A DNA stretch of 64,000 nucleotides from JALORV01 sp963707445 (GCA_963707445.1 CAVPPW010000007.1:124001-188000); one strand, 5' to 3'; shown: positions 10,873 through 22,900, counted from the stretch's first letter. Notes: generated from the sequence alone by a model not told the origin. A program made the numbers and translations.

Positions 10873-11938
10873 CTACGGCGCAGACGGCGCGCGCGGAGTG
10901 CTCGTCCCTGGGGCTGCTCGCCGCGCGAGCAATCCCGCGGGCGTCGGCGAGCAACGCGTCGGCGTCGATCTGCCGGCGCTTGAGGTCCGCCAGCCAGTCG
11001 GTGATCACGGACTGCGCCGCCTGCTGCCATCGCGCGAGCTCCGCGGCCGGGACCACGACGATCGTATTGCCGCGATCGAGCGCCAGCTTGCGCGCGGGCG
11101 CCTTCTGCTCGTCCCAGAGTCGGCCGGCCTGCTCCGACAACTCCGCCCCGGAATTCCGGTCGATGACGGCCCTGAGGTCCGGCGACAAACTCGCATAGGT
11201 CTTGGGATTCATCGCGAACAGGAACACCGCCGTGTAGAGCGCCGGCATGTTCGGGTCGGTCTCGGTGTGGAAACGCGCGACCTCATGCACCTTGATCGCC
11301 GGCACCACTTCCCACGGCACGAGTGCGCCGTCGATCACGCCCTTGCTCATCGCGTCTGCTAGGCCCGTAACCGGCATCGACACCGGCGCAGCGCCGAGCG
11401 CAGCGAGCAGCTTGTTGGTCTGACGCGTCGGCGCGCGCAGCTTCATGCCGCGGAAGTCCTCGAGCGTGCGCACCGGCCGCTCGCGGGTGTGCAGGTAGCC
11501 GGCATCGTGCACGTGCACTGCAAGCGGACGGACATCACGGAAGTCTGATCGACCGTGCTTCTCGTAATACTGCCAGGCTGCGCGCGAAGCCGACTGCGCG
11601 TCGCTGATCATGAACGGCAGTTCGAAAACCTCCATGGACAGGAATCGTCCGGCGTTGTAGCCGGGCAATGTCCAGACGATGTCGGCGACGCCGTCGCGCA
11701 CTTGGTCGTAAAGTTGCGGCGCTGTGCCTCCCAGCTGCATCGACGGAAAGATCTGGCACTTCAGCCGGCCTGCGGATTCCGCCTCGATCTTCGCGCACCA
11801 CGGCATGATCAGCTTCGCATGCGTCGTCGAGCCCGTCGGCAGGAAGTGATGCACCTTGAGCGTAGTCACCGTTTGCGCTGCAGCCGCAGCGGTGATCAGA
11901 CCGCAGCACGCAAGTAACAGGCGTGCGAGCGAAACCAC
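10873..11938 (-). CDS. dctP: TRAP transporter substrate-binding protein (DctP)
   Basis: Periplasmic solute receptor of the TRAP system. GTG start at 11938, five bases after the upstream hydrolase stop. A signal peptide (LARLLLACCGLITAAAAAQ) is followed by family features: PWCAKIEAESAGRLKCQIFP, FELPFMISDAQSA, MKLRAPTRQTNKLLAALGA with the conserved substrate-carboxylate arginine, and PVSMPVTGLADAMSKGVIDG. The natural stop is probably TAG at 10873-10875, reached after a one-base indel near 10900; the span is 1066 bases (one over a multiple of three). Ligand is probably an organic or aromatic acid, inferred from the Arg and from operon context. Confidence 0.88.
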
Positions 11939-11942
11939 GGTT

Positions 11943-12638
11943 TCAGACCATGCGGACTTGGAGCGTTCCGATGCCGGCGATGCCCCCGGCCATCAGATCG
12001 CCGGCCTTTACCGCTCCGACGCCTTCGGGCGTGCCGGTGAAGATCAGGTCGCCCGGAGCGAGCGGGAAATAGCGCGACAGGTGCTCGATCGTCTCATTCA
12101 CGTTCCAGATCAGCTTGGCAATGTCGCTCGACTGACGCTTCTGCCCGTTGACCTCAAGCCAGATTGCGCCGGACACAATCTCGCCAGTGGCGGCGACCGG
12201 CTTCAACGGTGTGATCGGCGCCGACTGATCAAAGCCTTTCGCGACATCCCACGGCCGACCCGCATCGCGCAGCGCCAGTTGCAGGTCGCGGCGCGTCATA
12301 TCGAGCCCGACTGCGTAGCCCCAGATGTATCCCGCGGCGTCGGCCTGTGCAATGTCACGTCCCGTGCGTCCGATCGCCACCACGAGTTCGATCTCATGGT
12401 GCAGATTCGTCGTCGCGCTGGGATAAGCCATCTCGCCGGTTGCGCCGAACGGGACAGGCAAGACCGCATCTGCGGGCTTGGTGAAGAAAAATGGCGGCTC
12501 GCGCCCGGAGAACCCCATTTCTTTCGCGTGATCGGCGTAGTTACGCCCGACGCAGTAAATGCGGTGCACCGGGAACAAATCGGTCGTCGCGTCGATCGGT
12601 ACAACGGCTTGCGCCGGCGCCGCAATTGCATACCCCAT
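11943..12638 (-). CDS. Fumarylacetoacetate hydrolase family protein, probably fumarylpyruvate hydrolase
   Basis: Hydrolyses a beta-diketo acid C-C bond; fumarylpyruvate to fumarate and pyruvate is the best guess. Intact, 231 residues, which matches the short bacterial NagK-type members rather than ~420-residue FAA hydrolases. Visible: IYCVGRNYADHAKEMGF, the metal ligands in LHHEIELVVAIG, GLDMTRRDLQ, KGFDQSAPITPL and FTGTPEGVGAVKAGD. It is the first gene of the FAH-dctP-dctQ-dctM-isomerase operon, with 4 bases to dctP. The pairing with a zeta-GST isomerase at the operon end supports gentisate catabolism. Confidence 0.9.
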   Translation of the reverse strand: MGYAIAAPAQAVVPIDATTDLFPVHRIYCVGRNYADHAKEMGFSGREPPFFFTKPADAVLPVPFGATGEMAYPSATTNLHHEIELVVAIGRTGRDIAQADAAGYIWGYAVGLDMTRRDLQLALRDAGRPWDVAKGFDQSAPITPLKPVAATGEIVSGAIWLEVNGQKRQSSDIAKLIWNVNETIEHLSRYFPLAPGDLIFTGTPEGVGAVKAGDLMAGGIAGIGTLQVRMV

Positions 12639-12718
12639 CGGCTGTCCCCCGCAAAATGGTCGGCAAGCGTACTACGCGTGCCCGGAACCGGTAGTCCGGG
12701 CGATCGCATGCGGGCGAC

Positions 12719-14137
12719 CTACTTGCGCTTGCCGCCCAGCAGCGCCGCGACGCGGTCGCCGGGACGGCGCGCCGGCAGTCCGGCGGGATCGCCACCAGGC
12801 GTCGCTGCAGGCGGCGGCAGCTGAGTTTCGCGTCCGGCGTCGGGCTCGTACGGGCGCGAAAAGAAGTCATCGACCGGCGGTCGCGCTCGTGCCGGGCGCT
12901 GACTCGGCGATCCTGTCGTCGGCGCTTCGCGGCGGCTGCGCCGCTCGTCATCGCGCCCGCGCCCACGCTCCGGGCGTTGCGGCTGAACAGTACCCATTTC
13001 GAACTTCTGCTTGGTCAGGCGTTCGATCGCCACGACTGCGCGTTCGTCTGCACCGGACATCAGCATGATCGCCAGACCGCTGGCGCCCGCACGGGCGGTG
13101 CGGCCAATGCGATGGATGTAATCCTCGGGGGCAAATGGCACGTCGTAGTTGATCACGGCCGGCAACTCGACGATATCGAGTCCGCGGGCGGCCACGTCAG
13201 TGGCCACCAGGACCTCGATCGAGCCGTTCTTGAAGCCCTCGAGCGCCTTCATGCGCTCGTCCTGTGTCTTGTCGCCGTGGATCGCATCGGCGTTGACGCC
13301 GGCTTTCTGCAGCTGACGCGCCAGCCGTCGGCACTCGATCTTCGAGTTGACGAACACCAATACCTGCTGCAGGCGTCCTCCGTCCTCGCCACGCGTGCGC
13401 AGCAGTTCGAGCAGCACGTCGGTCTTTTCCGATTCGTGCAGCCGCACGACTTCCTGGGTCACGTTTTCTGCGGTCGCATTGCGCCGCGCGACCTCGATCA
13501 GCACCGGGTCTCGCAGGAAGTTGGCGGCGAGCTTCTTGATCTCCTCGGAAAACGTCGCCGAGAACATCAGGCTCTGCCGCTCGCTCGGCAGCAGGTTCAG
13601 GATGCGGGAGATATCGGGCAAAAAGCCCATATCGAGCATTCGATCGGCCTCGTCGAGCACGACCACCTGCACCTGCCCGAGCGAGGTGTTCTTCATCTGC
13701 AGATGGTCGAGCAGTCGCCCTGGCGTCGCGACGACGATCTCGACGCCGGTTCGCAGCGCCTGCGTCTGCGGATCCATGTCGATGCCGCCATAGATGACGG
13801 CACAGCGCAGCGGCGTGCCGGCGATATAGCGCTTGACGTTGTCGGCCACCTGGTCGGCCAGTTCGCGCGTCGGCGTCAGCACCAGCGCACGCACCGGATG
13901 GCGCGCGGGTGACATGCTGGTGTTCGCACCGGGCAGCAGCCGCTGGATGATCGGCAGCGCGAAGCCCGCAGTCTTGCCGGTGCCGGTCTGTGCGGCACCC
14001 ATGACGTCCCCGCCCTGCATGACGACCGGAATCGCCTTGCTCTGAATCGGCGTCGGCGTCGTGTAGCCCATGGCTTTGACCGCGGCGACTATGCGCGGGT
14101 CGAGGCCGAAGTGGTCGAAGTCGTGGTAGTCGGACAA
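12719..14137 (-). CDS. rhlE: DEAD-box ATP-dependent RNA helicase, RhlE type
   Basis: Unwinds RNA in ribosome assembly and mRNA turnover. Intact, 472 residues. In order: F and Q motifs (FDHFGLDP, TPTPIQSKAIP), Walker A AQTGTGKT at 49-56, PTRELADQ, TPGRLLDHLQ, DEAD in VVVLDEADRMLDMGF, SAT in LMFSATFSEEIKK, then the second RecA domain with VLVATDVAARGLDI and YIHRIGRTARAG. A basic, Arg/Pro-rich tail follows from about residue 385 (RPERGRGRDDERRSRREAP), typical of RhlE RNA-binding extensions. It lies just beyond the tRNA gene and is oriented with rpoD. Confidence 0.95.
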   Translation of the reverse strand: MSDYHDFDHFGLDPRIVAAVKAMGYTTPTPIQSKAIPVVMQGGDVMGAAQTGTGKTAGFALPIIQRLLPGANTSMSPARHPVRALVLTPTRELADQVADNVKRYIAGTPLRCAVIYGGIDMDPQTQALRTGVEIVVATPGRLLDHLQMKNTSLGQVQVVVLDEADRMLDMGFLPDISRILNLLPSERQSLMFSATFSEEIKKLAANFLRDPVLIEVARRNATAENVTQEVVRLHESEKTDVLLELLRTRGEDGGRLQQVLVFVNSKIECRRLARQLQKAGVNADAIHGDKTQDERMKALEGFKNGSIEVLVATDVAARGLDIVELPAVINYDVPFAPEDYIHRIGRTARAGASGLAIMLMSGADERAVVAIERLTKQKFEMGTVQPQRPERGRGRDDERRSRREAPTTGSPSQRPARARPPVDDFFSRPYEPDAGRETQLPPPAATPGGDPAGLPARRPGDRVAALLGGKRK

Positions 14138-14161
14138 GGTCTGCTTTGGTGACGGGTTGGG

Positions 14162-14238
14162 TGGTGGGCCGTGCTGGATTTGAACCAGCGACCAAAGGAT
14201 TATGAGTCCTCTGCTCTAACCAGCTGAGCTAACGGCCC
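14162..14238 (-). tRNA. tRNA with CAU anticodon (Ile2-like, alternatively elongator Met)
   Basis: A full 77-base cloverleaf: acceptor stem of seven pairs (GGGCCGT with ACGGCCC), discriminator A and encoded CCA, D arm GCTCAGCTGGTTAGAGC, anticodon loop CTCATAA with CAT at 14202-14204, and a T arm with GCTGG pairing to CCAGC around TTCAAAT. The T arm and flanking TTGGTC match bacterial tRNA-Ile2, whose CAU is modified to lysidine, but an elongator tRNA-Met cannot be ruled out by eye. It sits between rpoD and rhlE on the same strand. Confidence 0.93.
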
Positions 14239-14251
14239 GGTGAGACGACAA

Positions 14252-14275
14252 CGGCCGCAGCGTGAGCTGCGGCCG
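14252..14275 (-). terminator. Hairpin after rpoD
   Basis: Perfect 9-bp stem CGGCCGCAG / CTGCGGCCG with a 6-base loop, 28 bases past the rpoD stop and 13 bases before the tRNA. On the minus strand it is followed only by TTGT, so it is a weak terminator or a processing signal separating rpoD mRNA from the tRNA. Confidence 0.5.
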
Positions 14276-14303
14276 CTATCGTGGAGCCATCTTTCATTCA
14301 GCC

Positions 14304-16569
<2,266 letters not shown>

Positions 16570-16947
16570 CTTCTCACTCCGATTCCGCTGCCACGCAGCG
16601 CGCGTCAGTCACTTGGATGCGCGGGCCGCACGAGTCTTCGCGGACCACCGCTTCACACACCATTGGGTTCAAACGCGCGATCTCAATCAGGATCACGACG
16701 TCACGGACAGATTCAGAAAATGCACCGTCACGTGTTGGCGAGTTCACATGCCCCGAGGGCCGGGCGCGCATCCAGTGGGGCGCCCCTATGCGTCACGCAC
16801 GCTGTCCGATGCTGGGATTACCGCGCCACCGATCAATCGCGATCTCCTGGGCGCTGCCGCGTCCGCCGTTTTTCTGACGAAACGTCGACAATTCAACATA
16901 TTAGCAAACTTTGACCTCATTGCCGCAAGAAGTTCCGATTTCGGCCG
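16570..16947 (-). other. 378-bp dnaG-rpoD intergenic region
   Basis: No gene that I can support. A 65-codon open frame at 16574-16771 has no recognisable features and no convincing ribosome site. The region carries a possible internal promoter for rpoD (16898-16928), in line with the internal rpoD promoters known in this operon in other bacteria. Confidence 0.5.
16898..16928 (-). promoter_or_regulatory. Possible rpoD promoter with extended -10
   Basis: On the minus strand TGCTAATAT gives an extended -10 (TAATAT at 16898-16903). The nearest -35-like element is TTGCGG at 16923-16928, a long 19-base spacing, so activity would rest on the extended -10. It lies about 330 bases upstream of the rpoD start. 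Confidence 0.4.
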
Positions 16948-18739
16948 TCAGGACGATGACCGGGCGTCCCGGCTGACCTGGCCACGCGCAGCCAGGTAGG
17001 CGAGATCGGCCGCACGGTAGGCGTCGAGCCGCTGGGCCGACGGCTCCCGCTCGTAATCGGCCAGGCGTTTTTGCAGCTCAACCTCGAGCCGGCGCAGCCG
17101 CAGCTTTTGGAACGCTTCGCCCAGGACCTGTCGAGCGGTCTCCACATCGGTATCCAGCTCCATTTCCTGGGCCGCCAGCGTCCGGTAGTCGTCGATGAAG
17201 CTGCTTTCCTGCAGGGCCTCCAGCAGCGCTCCGTGGGTCATGACCGAGGATGCTTGCAGTTCCGGGGCCGTCGCCGTGCGCCAGACCTCGGCGATTTCGG
17301 TATCGACCGCATCAGCGCCGTTCAGGTGCTCTTCCACGACGGCGTCGCCAAACTCGCGGGCCAGCGCCGGGTGCGTCAACAGCTGCTGCAGGATGCGCCG
17401 CTTCAGGTCTTCGACCTCGGCATGCGGCGTGCGGCGCGCCATCGCGGCCGGCCGAGCGGGCCGCGCCCGCTTGAGCCCATAGAGCGCTTCGAGATCTTCC
17501 ACCGGCGTGCGCGCTGCTTCTGCGAGTTCGCGCAACAGCTGCAAGCGAAGCGCGTTTGCGGCCATCGAGAGAATCAGCGGCTTCGCCTCGGCCAGTAGCG
17601 CTGCGCGATCTTCCGGCGATGCCAGCGAGCGCCCCCGCGCGAGAGACGTGATCAGGAAACGCGACAGGGGAAGCGCCTGCTCGAGCTCGGCCACAAATCC
17701 GGCCGCGCCGCGCTCCTTCACGAGGCTGTCCGGGTCCTCGCCCTCGGGCAACAGCAGGAAGCTTGCGCGCTTCATGTCGCCGATGACCGGCAGCGTCGCC
17801 TCGAGCGCACGGCGCGCCGCTTTGCCACCGGCAGCGTCGCCGTCGAACGCAAAGATCACGTGATCGGTTGCTCGCAGAAGGGCACTGACGTGCGCACTGG
17901 TGATCGCGGTGCCGAGCGCGGCCACGGTTTCTCCGAATCCGGCCTGGGAGAGCTGGATCACGTCCAGGTAGCCCTCACAGACGATCGCCCGGCCGGCGCT
18001 GCGGATTGACTCGCGTCCCTCGTACAGCCCGTAGAGCTCCTGTCCCTTGCGAAACAGCGGCGTCTCCGGCGAGTTCAGGTACTTTGGCTCGCCGGCGCCG
18101 AGCACGCGGGCGCCGAATCCGATCACGTTGCCGCGGGCATTGCGGATCGGAAACATGATCCTTCCGCGGAAGCGGTCATAGCGCTTGCCCTCGTCGGCGA
18201 TGACAAGACCCGCTTCGACGAGCGCGGCGTCGTCGTAGCGCTCGAATGCAGCACGCAACGGCTGCCAGGCATCCGGCGCGAATCCGATGCCGAAGCGCGC
18301 AGCGGTCTGGCCGGTGAGGCCCCGAGTCTTCAGGTATTCGATCGCCGCAGGACTGTCCTTGAGCTGGGCGCGGTAAAAATCCGCGGCGGCCTTCAGCAGT
18401 TCCGACAGCGCGGCCACCTTGCCGCCGCCGTCGCGCAGCCCGATCTCGGCTCTCCGGAACCTGCATGCCGACCTGCTGCGCCAGTTCGCGGATCGCCTCG
18501 ACGTAGCCGAAGCCGCGCTGCTCCATCAGAAAGCCGATCGCGCTGCCGTGCGCGCCGCAGCCAAAGCAGTGATAGAACTGCTTGCTCGGGCTGACGGTGA
18601 AGGACGGCGATTTTTCGCCATGAAACGGGCAGAGGCCGAGAAAGTTCTGGCCGCCCTTTTTGAGTTGCACGGAGCGCCCGACGACGTCGACGATGTCGAC
18701 GCGGGCGAGCAGGTCCTGGATGAAACTCTGCGGAATCAT
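16948..18739 (-). CDS. dnaG: DNA primase, one frameshift
   Basis: Synthesises RNA primers at the replication fork with DnaB. N-terminal zinc finger CPFHGEKSPSF...HCFGCGAHG; RNA polymerase core; TOPRIM domain with IVCEGYLDVIQL and IFAFDGDAAGGKAARRAL; C-terminal DnaB-interacting region ending in a basic segment. Start ATG at 18739 (MIPQSFIQDLLARVDIVDVV). The span is 1792 bases, one over a multiple of three; the frame changes near 18445, between VGMQVPE and KVAALSELLKAAADFYRAQL. Essential, so the break is taken as an error. Third gene of the macromolecular synthesis operon. Confidence 0.96.
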
Positions 18740-18852
18740 GGCTGCGGCGAAAGTGTACGCATCAGCTTCGCCGCTGCAGTGCACGTCGTGTGACGCGGCG
18801 GCGGCAGCGGGTGGCCGCGCGCCGCCGGGCGCCGCGCGGCCACGTCAACGCA

Positions 18853-19309
18853 TCAAGACAGCCGTTTTTTTACCAGCGCCGAGACCTGGCCCATGTCCGC
18901 ACGGCCCGCAATCCTGGGCTTGAGCAGCGCCATGACCTTGCCGATGCGCCTGCGGACCCGCGGCGCCGGCTTCCGCGATGGCCGCGTCGACAGCGGCCAC
19001 GAGTTCGGCTTCGGACATCTGCTGCGGCAGATACATCGACAACAGATCGAGCTCTGCCTTTTCCTTGTCCACGAGGTCGGTGCGACCGGCCTTGCCGAAC
19101 TGTTCGATCGAGTCTTTGCGCTGCTTGATCAGCTTCTCGACGATGCCCAGCACGCCGGTGTCATCGACGGTGATCCGTTCGTCGACTTCCTTTTGCTTAA
19201 TCGCGGCCTGCAGCAGCCGGATCGCGGAAAGCCGCGGGGCGTCCTTGGCGCGCATCGCGGCCTTCATGTCCTCGTTGATCCGCTCTCTCAACGACGCTCG
19301 CGCTTCCAT
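18853..19309 (-). CDS. yqeY: GatB/YqeY domain protein, frameshifted near the C-terminus
   Basis: Small protein resembling the C-terminal tRNA-binding domain of GatB. Its free role is not settled. Readable: LRERINEDMKAAMRAKDAPR, LSAIRLLQAAIKQKEVDERI, FGKAGRTDLVDKEKAELDLL and MYLPQQMSEAELVAAVDAAI. After a shift near 18960 another frame supplies the usual end, SALVKKRLS, with TGA at 18853-18855. It sits between rpsU and dnaG, the standard position in betaproteobacteria. ATG at 19309. Confidence 0.92.
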
Positions 19310-19393
19310 TTGTACCTCCAGAAAGTCAAAGCGCGCCGGAAGGCGCGCCTCGCACTGCATCCTTTGACGACCGGTTGACCCGGTCGGATGCGA

Positions 19394-19606
19394 TCAGTAC
19401 ATCTTTTTGGGCAGCATCTGGCTGCGCAGACGCTTGAAGTGCCGCTTGATCGCTGCCGACTTCTTGCGCTTGCGCTCGGCGGTCGGCTTTTCATAGAACT
19501 CGCGCGCGCGCAGTTCGGTCAGCAGACCGCTCTTTTCGATTGTGCGCTTGAAGCGACGCAGTGCCACTTCGAACGGTTCGTTTTCCTTTACGCGGATTGT
19601 CGGCAT
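19394..19606 (-). CDS. rpsU: 30S ribosomal protein S21
   Basis: Intact, 70 residues, very basic: PTIRVKENEPFEVALRRFKR, SGLLTELRAREFYEKPTAER and KRKKSAAIKRHFKRLRSQML. It helps base pairing at the Shine-Dalgarno helix of 16S rRNA. First gene of rpsU-yqeY-dnaG-rpoD; the operon promoter lies at 19687-19716. Divergent from tsaD. Confidence 0.98.
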   Translation of the reverse strand: MPTIRVKENEPFEVALRRFKRTIEKSGLLTELRAREFYEKPTAERKRKKSAAIKRHFKRLRSQMLPKKMY

Positions 19607-19686
19607 CGGTAAGTCAGTCAGAGAAATCGGGGACGGCGTTGCGGAGCGCGCATCTCCAATAGCGGGGCGGCCCGGAAAAGCATGAG

Positions 19687-19716
19687 AGTATAGCCGAGGA
19701 TGCTTTCCGCCAACAA
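19687..19716 (-). promoter_or_regulatory. Promoter of the rpsU-yqeY-dnaG-rpoD operon
   Basis: Minus strand: -10 TATACT (19687-19692), -35 TTGTTG (19711-19716), 18-base spacing. It lies 80 bases upstream of the rpsU start in the 192-bp divergent rpsU-tsaD region. The -10 is good; the -35 is only partly consensus. Confidence 0.55.
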
Positions 19717-19798
19717 GTCAATGGCTTAGGCCAAGCCCTCGGCCGCGCACGGACCGCGCGTCGCCGGCCGGCGACACGACGTCTCGTACACTGGCCGA

Positions 19799-20825
19799 AT
19801 GCTGATCGTCGGTATCGAGACCTCCTGCGACGAAAGCGGCGTGGCGCTGCTGGACAGCGACGCCGGCCTGCTCGGCCAGGCACTGCACTCGCAGGTCGAC
19901 CTGCACCAGGCCTATGGCGGGGTCGTGCCGGAACTGGCCTCGCGAGATCACATTCGACGTGTTCTGCCGCTGCTCGATCACGTGCTACTGCAGGCCGATC
20001 GCGAGCGCGCCGACATCGACGCGCTCGCTGTCACGGCGGGCCCGGGTCTGGCCGGCGCGCTGCTGGTCGGTGCCAGCGTCGCCCATGCGATCGGCTACGC
20101 GCTGGGTCGTCCGGTTGTTCCAGTGCACCACCTCGAAGGCCATCTGCTTTCGCCGCTGCTCGTCCCGGCCCGCGCCGGAGTTCCCCTTTGTAGCGCTGCT
20201 CGTGTCCGGCGGCCACACTCAGCTGATGCGCGTCGACGACTGGGGCCGCTACGCACTGCTCGGGGAAACGCTCGACGACGCCGCCGGCGAAGCTTTCGAC
20301 AAGACGGCGCAACTGCTCGGGCTCGGCTATCCGGGCGGACCCGCGGTGTCGCGACTCGCGGATTTCGGTGTCGCCGGGGCGGTCAGGCTGCCACGACCGA
20401 TGATCGCCAGCCCCGATCTCGACTTCAGCTTCAGCGGCCTGAAAACCGCGGTACTGACCGCCGCGCGTCAGCAGCGCAATCTGTGCGAGCAAGGACGGGC
20501 CGATATCGCACGCGCGTTCGTCGATGCGATCGTTGACGTGCTTGCGACCAAAGCGCAGCGCGCGCTCGAGGCGACCGGCCTCAAGCGCCTGGTGGTCGCC
20601 GGCGGTGTCGGCGCGAATGCGCAGTTGCGGGAGCGGCTGCTCGCCGATGCACAGCGGTCCGGCAGCACGGTCCACTTTCCGCCGGTTGAGCTGTGCACGG
20701 ACAATGGCGCGATGATCGCGCTCGCCGGACTGGCAGCGCTGCGCCGTTCGGGCGCGCGACCGGCTGCGGCAACGCTGAGCTTTGGCGTTCGACCGCGCTG
20801 GACGCTCGCCGAAGCGACGGCCTAG
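19799..20825 (+). CDS. tsaD: tRNA N6-adenosine threonylcarbamoyltransferase, one frameshift
   Basis: Transfers the threonylcarbamoyl group to A37 of ANN-decoding tRNAs with TsaB and TsaE. N-terminal GIETSCDESGVALLDSDAGL; metal site His pair in VHHLEGHLLSPLL; ALLVSGGHTQLMRVDDWGRY; FSFSGLKTAVL; LVVAGGVGANAQLRERL; CTDNGAMIALAG. 1027 bases, one over a multiple of three; the shift near 20172 lies in a C/G-rich run (GGCCCGCGCCGGAG), probably one extra C. Universally essential or nearly so, hence an error. Its stop overlaps the plsY stop by four bases (CTAG). Confidence 0.97.
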
Positions 20826-21473
20826 CGGCCGGGCCGCTCGACCCGCGGCAGCACCTCGGTCGTCTTTTGCCCAATCCGCCGCTCCTTGCCCGCGAGCAGG
20901 TTTCGAATGTTGTTCTGATGGCGCTCGATGACAAAGGCCGCGATGACGACAATGGCGACGAACTGGGCGTCGAAGCCCCAGACGAACGCCGAGTAGAACG
21001 CGGCAAACACCGCGGCGACCAGCGACGCGAGTGACGAATAGCGGAAGAAGAAGGCGATGATCAGCCACGTGAGGCCGGTCGCGAGCGCCAGCCACGGATT
21101 GAAGGCCAGCACCACGCCGGCGGCCGTGGCGACGCCCTTGCCGCCCTTGAACCGGAAGAACACCGGGTACAGGTGGCCGAGGAAGACGCAGACGCCGACC
21201 AGCGCGATGGCCCAGGCGTCGATGCCGAGCCAGCGCGCCGTAGCGCCGCGCGAGCCAGACCGCAAACCAGCCCTTGGCCGCATCGCCGAGCAGCGTCAGC
21301 ACGGCCGCGACCTTGCTGCCGGAGCGCAGCACGTTGGTCGCGCCGGGATTCTTCGACCCATAGGTGCGCGGATCTGCCAGCCCGAACGCGCGGCTGACGA
21401 CGACGGCAAAGGACACCGAGCCGAGCAAATAGGCGGCGATGCAGGCCGCGCCGGTCCAGATGATCGGCATCAT
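20822..21473 (-). CDS. plsY: Glycerol-3-phosphate acyltransferase PlsY, frameshifted
   Basis: Inner-membrane enzyme that acylates glycerol-3-phosphate from acyl-phosphate. Readable motifs: AAYLLGSVSFAVVVSRAFGL, RTYGSKNPGATNVLRSGSKV (the SxNxGATN phosphate loop), FFRFKGGKGVATAAGVVLAF and ERHQNNIRNLLAGKERRIGQ. 652 bases with one shift near 21242. The start is probably ATG 21473, which overlaps the ybaK stop as ATGA; the second ATG at 21470 is the alternative. Confidence 0.95.
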
Positions 21474-21962
21474 CCTTCCTTGAGCGCGCAGTCCACCGCG
21501 GTGGCAGCGAGTAGCGTCGACAAGAACCGCGGGCTCGATCCCCAGCAGATAGCCGCGGCGGCCGCCGTTGATCAGGATCTGCGGCAGTTCCAGGATCGTG
21601 CGCTCGACATAGACGGGCAGCGCGCGGCGCGTGCCGAAGGGCGAGGTTCCGCCCACCATATAGCCGGTATGACGCTGCGCCACGTCGGGACGGCAAGGCT
21701 CGATGCGTTTGCGCCCGAGTTGGCGCGCGAGATCTTTGGTCGAAACCGTGCAGTCGCCATGCATCAGCACGATCAGCGGCTCACCGGAATCGTCCTGCAT
21801 CACCAGCGTCTTGACGATCTGGTGCTCGGGCACCGCGAGCTGCCGCGCCGACTCCGCGGTACCACCGCGCTCGACGTAGTCGTAGGTGTGTTCGTTGAAC
21901 GTCACCCTGTGTTCGCGCAGCAGGCGCGTCGCGGCGGTCTCCGACACGTGGCGCGGTTTCAT
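21470..21962 (-). CDS. ybaK: YbaK/EbsC-family Cys-tRNA(Pro)/aminoacyl-tRNA deacylase, frameshifted
   Basis: Trans-acting editing enzyme that clears mischarged tRNA. Motifs: HTYDYVERGGTAESARQLAV, VKTLVMQDDSGEPLIVLMHG with the conserved catalytic Lys, and TGYMVGGTSPFGTRRALPVY. A shift near 21523 leads to the expected tail TLLAATAVDCALKEG and a TGA at 21470-21472. ATG at 21962. Translationally coupled to plsY through ATGA. Confidence 0.93.
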
Positions 21963-22016
21963 GGCGCGGTTTCGTCATCGCGGCGCAGTGTAAGCGGCCC
22001 TTTCATGGCCTCCCGA

Positions 22017-22900
22017 CTATCCGCGCGGGTGATGGGTCGCGTGCAGCTCGCGCAAGCGTGCCCTGGCGACGTGCGTATAGATCTGCGTCGTCGAGATGTC
22101 GGCGTGACCCAGCAGCATCTGCACGACTCGCAGGTCGGCGCCATGGTTCAGCAGATGAGTGGCGAACGCGTGGCGCAGGCCATGCGGCGACAGCGGCGCA
22201 TGAATGCCGGCGCGGGCGGCATAGCGCTTCACCAGAACCCAGAACATCTGTCGCGTCATCGCCTCGCCTCGCCGTGTGACGAACACCGCGTCGGAGGTTC
22301 GATCGGCGAGCAATGCCCGCCGCGCGCTCCGCAGGTAGCGTTCGAGCCACAACCGGGCGGTCTCGCCGATCGGCACGATGCGCTCCTTCGATCCCTTGCC
22401 GACGACGCGCACGAGGCCCTCGGACAGTGAGAGCTCGTTGAGCTTCAGTCCGACCAGTTCGGTGACTCGCAGTCCGGTCGCATAAAGCAGCTCGAACATC
22501 GCCCGATCGCGCAGTCCGAGCGTCGGTTGTGTCGTCGGGCGCGGCGAGCAACGACTCCACCTGAGTCTCGCTGATCGATCTGCGGGAACCGCGCCGGGCG
22601 CCGGGCGCTCCGCAGCCGGACGGTCGGGTCCGCGGCGACGATGCGTTCTCGTTGCGCCCAACGGTAGAACCGGCGCAGCACCGCCATCCGCCGGTTTGCC
22701 GTTGTCGCGCGCGTGGCCGTGTGTTCGCTCGCCATGTAGGCCGCGAGGTCGGCCTCACTGGCTGCCTCGAGCGAGGCGCCGCGAGCTGCCAGCCAGCGGC
22801 CCAGCGCCGCAAGGTCGCGGCGATAGGCCGTAAGCGTGTTCCGCGCCAGTCCGTCCTCGAGCCAGAGCGCATCGACAAACTGGTCGAGCAGTGGATCCAT
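22017..22900 (-). CDS. xerD: Tyrosine recombinase XerD, frameshifted
   Basis: Site-specific recombinase acting with XerC at dif to resolve chromosome dimers. The N-terminal SAM-like domain begins MDPLLDQFVDALWLEDGLAR. The catalytic domain carries the first Arg in LLYATGLRVTELVGL, Lys in VVGKGSKERIVPIG, His-x-x-Arg in LSPHGLRHAFATHLL, the second His in LGHADISTTQIY and nucleophile Tyr in IYTHV. About 294 residues. Shifts near 22610 and 22540; 884 bases, net one missing. XerD rather than XerC is chosen from overall similarity and is the less certain part. Confidence 0.9.

Noticed and set aside
16574..16771. 65-codon minus-strand open frame between rpoD and dnaG
   Set aside because: No similarity, no ribosome site, and the region reads better as rpoD promoter and leader.
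22017..22900. XerD as a mobile-element integrase
   Set aside because: The full-length chromosomal XerD pattern sits in a housekeeping context with no attachment repeats or phage genes.
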